Source: Tubulanus polymorphus (lineage: Eukaryota; Nemertea; Palaeonemertea; Tubulaniformes; Tubulanidae). Taken from it: a DNA stretch of 64,000 nt. The stretch covers positions 7,066,278-7,130,277 of the forward strand of contig NC_134030.1 in the NCBI RefSeq assembly GCF_964204645.1, read 5' to 3'. The notes beneath the pieces are model-generated. The model saw only the letters and a list, made by a program, of their open reading frames with translations, was not told where the DNA came from and ran no database searches. A program made the translations under genes and the position numbers. Shown one piece after another: positions 60,734-64,000 of the stretch (the first letter of the stretch is position 1; each line of letters opens with the position of its first letter).

Positions 60734-61888
60734 GTTTCTCTCGTGTCCTGCAAAATTCGATCGCTAATTATCTAAACGCCTCCGAAAACGAAAATAGCAC
60801 TTTCTAGATATTTTCAACACAACCTATCGGAACGTGGCTATCAACGTTACTGGATGGATTCTGAATCGATAATTATTGAATTAATGGACATTATCTTGTT
60901 TACCCCATATGTTGTGCGATGGCTGTTTGAGTAGCTGCGAGTTCCAATGAGAATAGATAATCTGCGAATCGGTAAACAAAATGGTGCAAACGTCAATGTA
61001 CCAGGTGTAAGTGAACATTGTTCGAATATTTTCTGACGACACATCTTTGGATCGGGATCGTGCTACGCCGTAGATTTGTGAAAATAAAATGTTAATCTTA
61101 TGTGGCATTTTGTCCAAACATTTCATTTTAATGATAAAGTGAAATAATGCGTAACATATCTATCTATCTATGAAGCAGTGGCTTCGACATAATTTAGATT
61201 TTTTTAACGCCGTAAAAACCGTTGTGCGAGTCGATGTGCACTACGTTATCAATATTGGCGTTTCAAAATAACAAATAACAATTGCAATCGTGTATTTTGG
61301 GGTTTGTTTTATTGAAATTAGAAATATTTCATTACTCTTATTTCATATTTTATGAATTCTAGGATTATTTTCGACAGGATATGCAATACGTCATCGCCGT
61401 ATCGGGGCTAGACTGGTTGCCGGTCAATTCTATTTATCTTTATTTCAATAAATACTTCATCAGTTATTTTGATTATTGCAAAGTCAATAAAAGTCAATTG
61501 CAAAGTCAATTCAATAAAATATTAAACATAACTTAATTGGACCCTTAACATTATACAACTTAACCATGTTCAGCATAGTAGCTTTAAGTTATATTATGTA
61601 CCGTATATATGTTTTATTCGCGATTTGAATTACAATTTGAAGTAGCAAGAATAGATACAAAATAATGTTATATAAGACGCTGGACGACAGGTGAAGTTAA
61701 AATAAACTTATTACCTGAAGTCGCCCAAAGTTAATTAGACAAATCGTTTAGATGAACTAGAAAATTGATCTTTGTGTGTTATTTTTATACGTGTAGTTTG
61801 TGATCATTTTAAAGGCTCCTCACACACCTGGTGGATTCTTGATTTCCACGGGCGGTGTTCCATTGTTATGATGAAATAAAAAGTCATA
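60734..61888. other. Intergenic region between LicD-like and 7TM receptor genes
   Basis: It holds the LicD 5' leader and promoter side and the 3'UTR of the 7TM gene. Repeat fragments at 61206-61255 and 61365-61426 match the repeat at 4.4 kb (CAATACGTCATCG, then TAGACTGGTTGCCGGTCA). No gene is seen. Confidence 0.5.
61613..61618 (-). terminator. Polyadenylation signal AATAAA (minus strand), 7TM receptor gene
   Basis: TTTATT on the plus strand, about 270 bases past the 7TM stop codon on the minus strand. Confidence 0.4.
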
Positions 61889-64000
61889 TCAGTGTCTGGT
61901 GAAATAACTTTTGTACAATTTGAATATTCGAGTCCTCAGAATAAAGCAAGCAAAAATCAAAAATCCTTGCGAACCGTTGAAAACGGTATAAATCAATTTG
62001 AATGTGTAATTACCGCGACTCGCGATCAGCCCAAAATACCAATTCAAACCCATAATCAAAGACAACTTTGTTACGAGGATAAAATTACGATCGGGTCGTC
62101 TTGTATTTCTTGTCATTTCCGACTCCTTTCTCGCGCGACAGATCGATTGAATGGTCAGAACGAAGAAAGTTAAATTAGCCGCGCATATGACGGCGATAGG
62201 AACGAGAAATGTGTACAGAAGCTGCGTATAGTTAGAAATCCAACATACGTGAGCGTTAGCGTACATGAAACCGATATGCGGAAGCGTGTACGCGATCGCG
62301 ATGCAGCTACCGACGAGAACAGCTGGCATGAACCACGCATACGCGCAGTAACCCCGTAGACGTGTCATCTGGTCGGCGCGGGTCCCTGTCTCGATCCCGG
62401 CCGGTGTAGCGAACGTGCGGTATGTGTCGTAACCAATTACGTTCGACCAAAAGAACACGACGAGCCACAGATAGTGAACTAACATACCGATTACTGCGCA
62501 GAGCACTGGGCGGGATAGTACCGATGACTGAAATACGACGGTGTTAAATAAAAGCATGACCAAAAATAACGATGCTGACATGTGCATGAGATTTATACCC
62601 GGTAAAGATCGGAGCGATCGAAATACCGTGTAGGTTAAGAGCAGAACTGCAAGTCCGATCAGCGATAACGCACTTGTTACAACAGTGATCATCTCTTCAA
62701 CGTCTGTATCGAGATCCTTCGTCAAATTGATCGTATCGAAACAAACGATGGCGGAGTTTCCTGCTAAATGAAACTGGAAAGGACTCAACAGTACGTCTAA
62801 ACCATCAGCGGTCACCAGTCGGTGTTTCTGCCCGGTAGAAAGAAGGAATTCTCGACTGAAAATAACCTCCGAATCGCATCGATTGTCACAAATAGTCAAG
62901 TATCGTTGCGGAACTTCCCCACGTCGAACGACGTATTCCAGAAATACGCCCGATGTTTTACGTAGGGGTAGCCACTGGGTACGCCGCTTGGTGGCGTTAG
63001 TAGCTGAAACGAATGACACGTATTCGATGCCTTGTTGATCTAAGATCGTGTAACTAGTATCATCAACGAGCTCGATTATTTTCTCTGGTAGACATTCTTT
63101 CAGGTCCGCGTAACGATGATTCCTAACTCGTAGTTCAAACTTTGAATCGTCAAATTTACAGCGAGCGTTCGATGCATTGACGGCACCGGTCATTCTGTCG
63201 AGCAGATTTTTCTCAGTCGTTTCGGTATAAAAGGCCGATGACAGGTCAATCGAAAATGAACAGCAATTATCATCGATCCGAAATGATATCGACAGGTTTT
63301 TTAAATTCGCTTTAAACGACTCGAAAAAGAAATCCTTCATCTTGTCCGTCAAGGAAATGATTGCAGTGACATCAGATGCGCAATTAAACGAAACGGATGA
63401 TTCGACATGAATCAGGCGTCTAGGCTCCACCGAGGGAAATTGCTCTTTATATTCTTCAACGTCCGAACACTGGCCATTCAGTGCATTAAAGAGTGTTCCC
63501 GGCGTTTGGCAATTCGGTAACTTTTGAACGAGACGATTGGTGTTCGAATCAATCAGTTGAGTCTCTATCAACATCGGTCGGGATAAATCGAATAGAACGG
63601 ATAAAACAGGCCTTTCATAATTTTTCATAACATCCGTCGGGAAGGCGCATTCGAAATCACTTCGTTCGTAGCCGTTACAGATAGCGCAGTGTATGTTTCT
63701 AAAGACCAGATTATTTTTGTTTTTAATGTAAATGGGCTCCACGTAGCTTTGACACGTCGTGTACCAAGGGTTCTTCGAATCGAGGCATTCTACGATCTGT
63801 TTCTTATTCTTAGAATCAAAACATTGCATTTCGTGGTTCGGAGAGTATTTCCACTCAATCTGTGGCACGTAGTAACCAGCGCGTAACCTCTCGAAAAGGC
63901 GACCATCGTCGCGAAAAGACACCGACTTAGCTTTAGGGCCCGGAGAATGAAAGCGTATATGGACCGGTGTCAAGGCGCTAGAGTCGATGTCTTCCACGTG
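61889..64000 (-). CDS. Secretin/methuselah-like 7TM receptor, partial (N-terminus outside window)
   Basis: Class B2-like G-protein-coupled receptor. The frame is open to the right edge with no convincing start, so the N-terminus lies beyond the window. About 704 residues are visible in one uninterrupted exon. The extracellular part (to about residue 430 of the visible frame) is Cys-rich, with FRNIHCAICNGYERSDFEC, a pattern seen in large mollusc/annelid receptors of this class. Seven helices follow: TM1 MITVVTSALSLIGLAVLLL, TM2 INLMHMSASLFLVMLLF, TM3 VLCAVIGMLVHYLWLVVFFW, TM4 from YAWFMPAVLVG, TM5 LLYTFLVPIAVICAANL, TM6 KLSLIMGLNWYFGLIA, TM7 VFNGSQGFLIFACF. The C.W linker before TM5 (HVCWIS) and the conserved Cys before TM3 fit class B. 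No GPS autoproteolysis motif precedes TM1, so it is closer to methuselah-like than to true adhesion receptors. Ligand unknown; short tail. Confidence 0.87.
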   Translation of the reverse strand, partial: HVEDIDSSALTPVHIRFHSPGPKAKSVSFRDDGRLFERLRAGYYVPQIEWKYSPNHEMQCFDSKNKKQIVECLDSKNPWYTTCQSYVEPIYIKNKNNLVFRNIHCAICNGYERSDFECAFPTDVMKNYERPVLSVLFDLSRPMLIETQLIDSNTNRLVQKLPNCQTPGTLFNALNGQCSDVEEYKEQFPSVEPRRLIHVESSVSFNCASDVTAIISLTDKMKDFFFESFKANLKNLSISFRIDDNCCSFSIDLSSAFYTETTEKNLLDRMTGAVNASNARCKFDDSKFELRVRNHRYADLKECLPEKIIELVDDTSYTILDQQGIEYVSFVSATNATKRRTQWLPLRKTSGVFLEYVVRRGEVPQRYLTICDNRCDSEVIFSREFLLSTGQKHRLVTADGLDVLLSPFQFHLAGNSAIVCFDTINLTKDLDTDVEEMITVVTSALSLIGLAVLLLTYTVFRSLRSLPGINLMHMSASLFLVMLLFNTVVFQSSVLSRPVLCAVIGMLVHYLWLVVFFWSNVIGYDTYRTFATPAGIETGTRADQMTRLRGYCAYAWFMPAVLVGSCIAIAYTLPHIGFMYANAHVCWISNYTQLLYTFLVPIAVICAANLTFFVLTIQSICRARKESEMTRNTRRPDRNFILVTKLSLIMGLNWYFGLIASRGNYTFKLIYTVFNGSQGFLIFACFILRTRIFKLYKSYFTRH

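Overview
This is eukaryotic, animal nuclear DNA. It is AT-rich, with long intergenic stretches and multi-exon genes whose GT/AG introns close the reading frame exactly. It carries metazoan-only families: a nicotinic receptor subunit, an Rh glycoprotein, HINFP, a nuclear receptor, DEG/ENaC channels and a 7TM receptor. The gene mix, tRNA-derived SINEs and LINE tails suit a marine invertebrate, probably a lophotrochozoan (mollusc, brachiopod or annelid grade). That placement is inference.

Layout. 1-8.6 kb: no recognisable gene. 8.6-14.3 kb (+): a seven-coding-exon nicotinic acetylcholine receptor-like non-alpha subunit. 15.6-20.5 kb (-): a nine-exon Rh-type ammonium/ammonia channel, tail to tail with the receptor. 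21.9-26.8 kb (+): HINFP, the histone H4 gene transcription factor, in ten exons. 28.0-31.5 kb (-): an orphan nuclear receptor in six coding exons, tail to tail with HINFP. 31.5-36.1 kb: 5'-truncated LINE ends. 35.0-38.0 kb (+): a small three-exon gene resembling vertebrate C17orf98, probably ciliary or sperm-related. 39.3-59.0 kb (+): three tandem DEG/ENaC channel genes. 59.8-60.7 kb (-): a single-exon LicD/fukutin-type membrane transferase. 61.9-64.0 kb (-): the 3' part of a secretin/methuselah-like 7TM receptor that runs off the right edge.

The standout is the DEG/ENaC array. All three copies share nine exons and the hallmarks of the family (HG gate, post-TM1 FPAVTICN, Cys-rich core, GAS filter in TM2). 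All three also carry one very large exon of about 1.5 kb that puts roughly 430 extra, mostly helical, N-glycosylation-site-bearing residues into the extracellular loop before the last strand leading to TM2. In ASIC terms this is the knuckle. I know of no described DEG/ENaC channel with such an insert. The middle copy has a 2-base deletion in exon 2 and has lost the first ATG, so it looks like a young pseudogene. Short tracts of exon 7 are identical in all three copies while the rest of the insert diverges, which suggests gene conversion. Each duplication unit also carried along the last exon of the C17orf98-like gene, now left as fossils at 45.5 and 53.0 kb. Mobile elements then entered individual copies: a SINE-like insertion in copy 1, a 1.7-kb foldback element with a visible target duplication in copy 2, and a small inverted-repeat element in copy 3.

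The channels, nicotinic subunit, Rh protein and 7TM receptor are all membrane proteins, but nothing in the sequence shows that they work together. Apart from the array, the neighbours look like ordinary unlinked animal genes.
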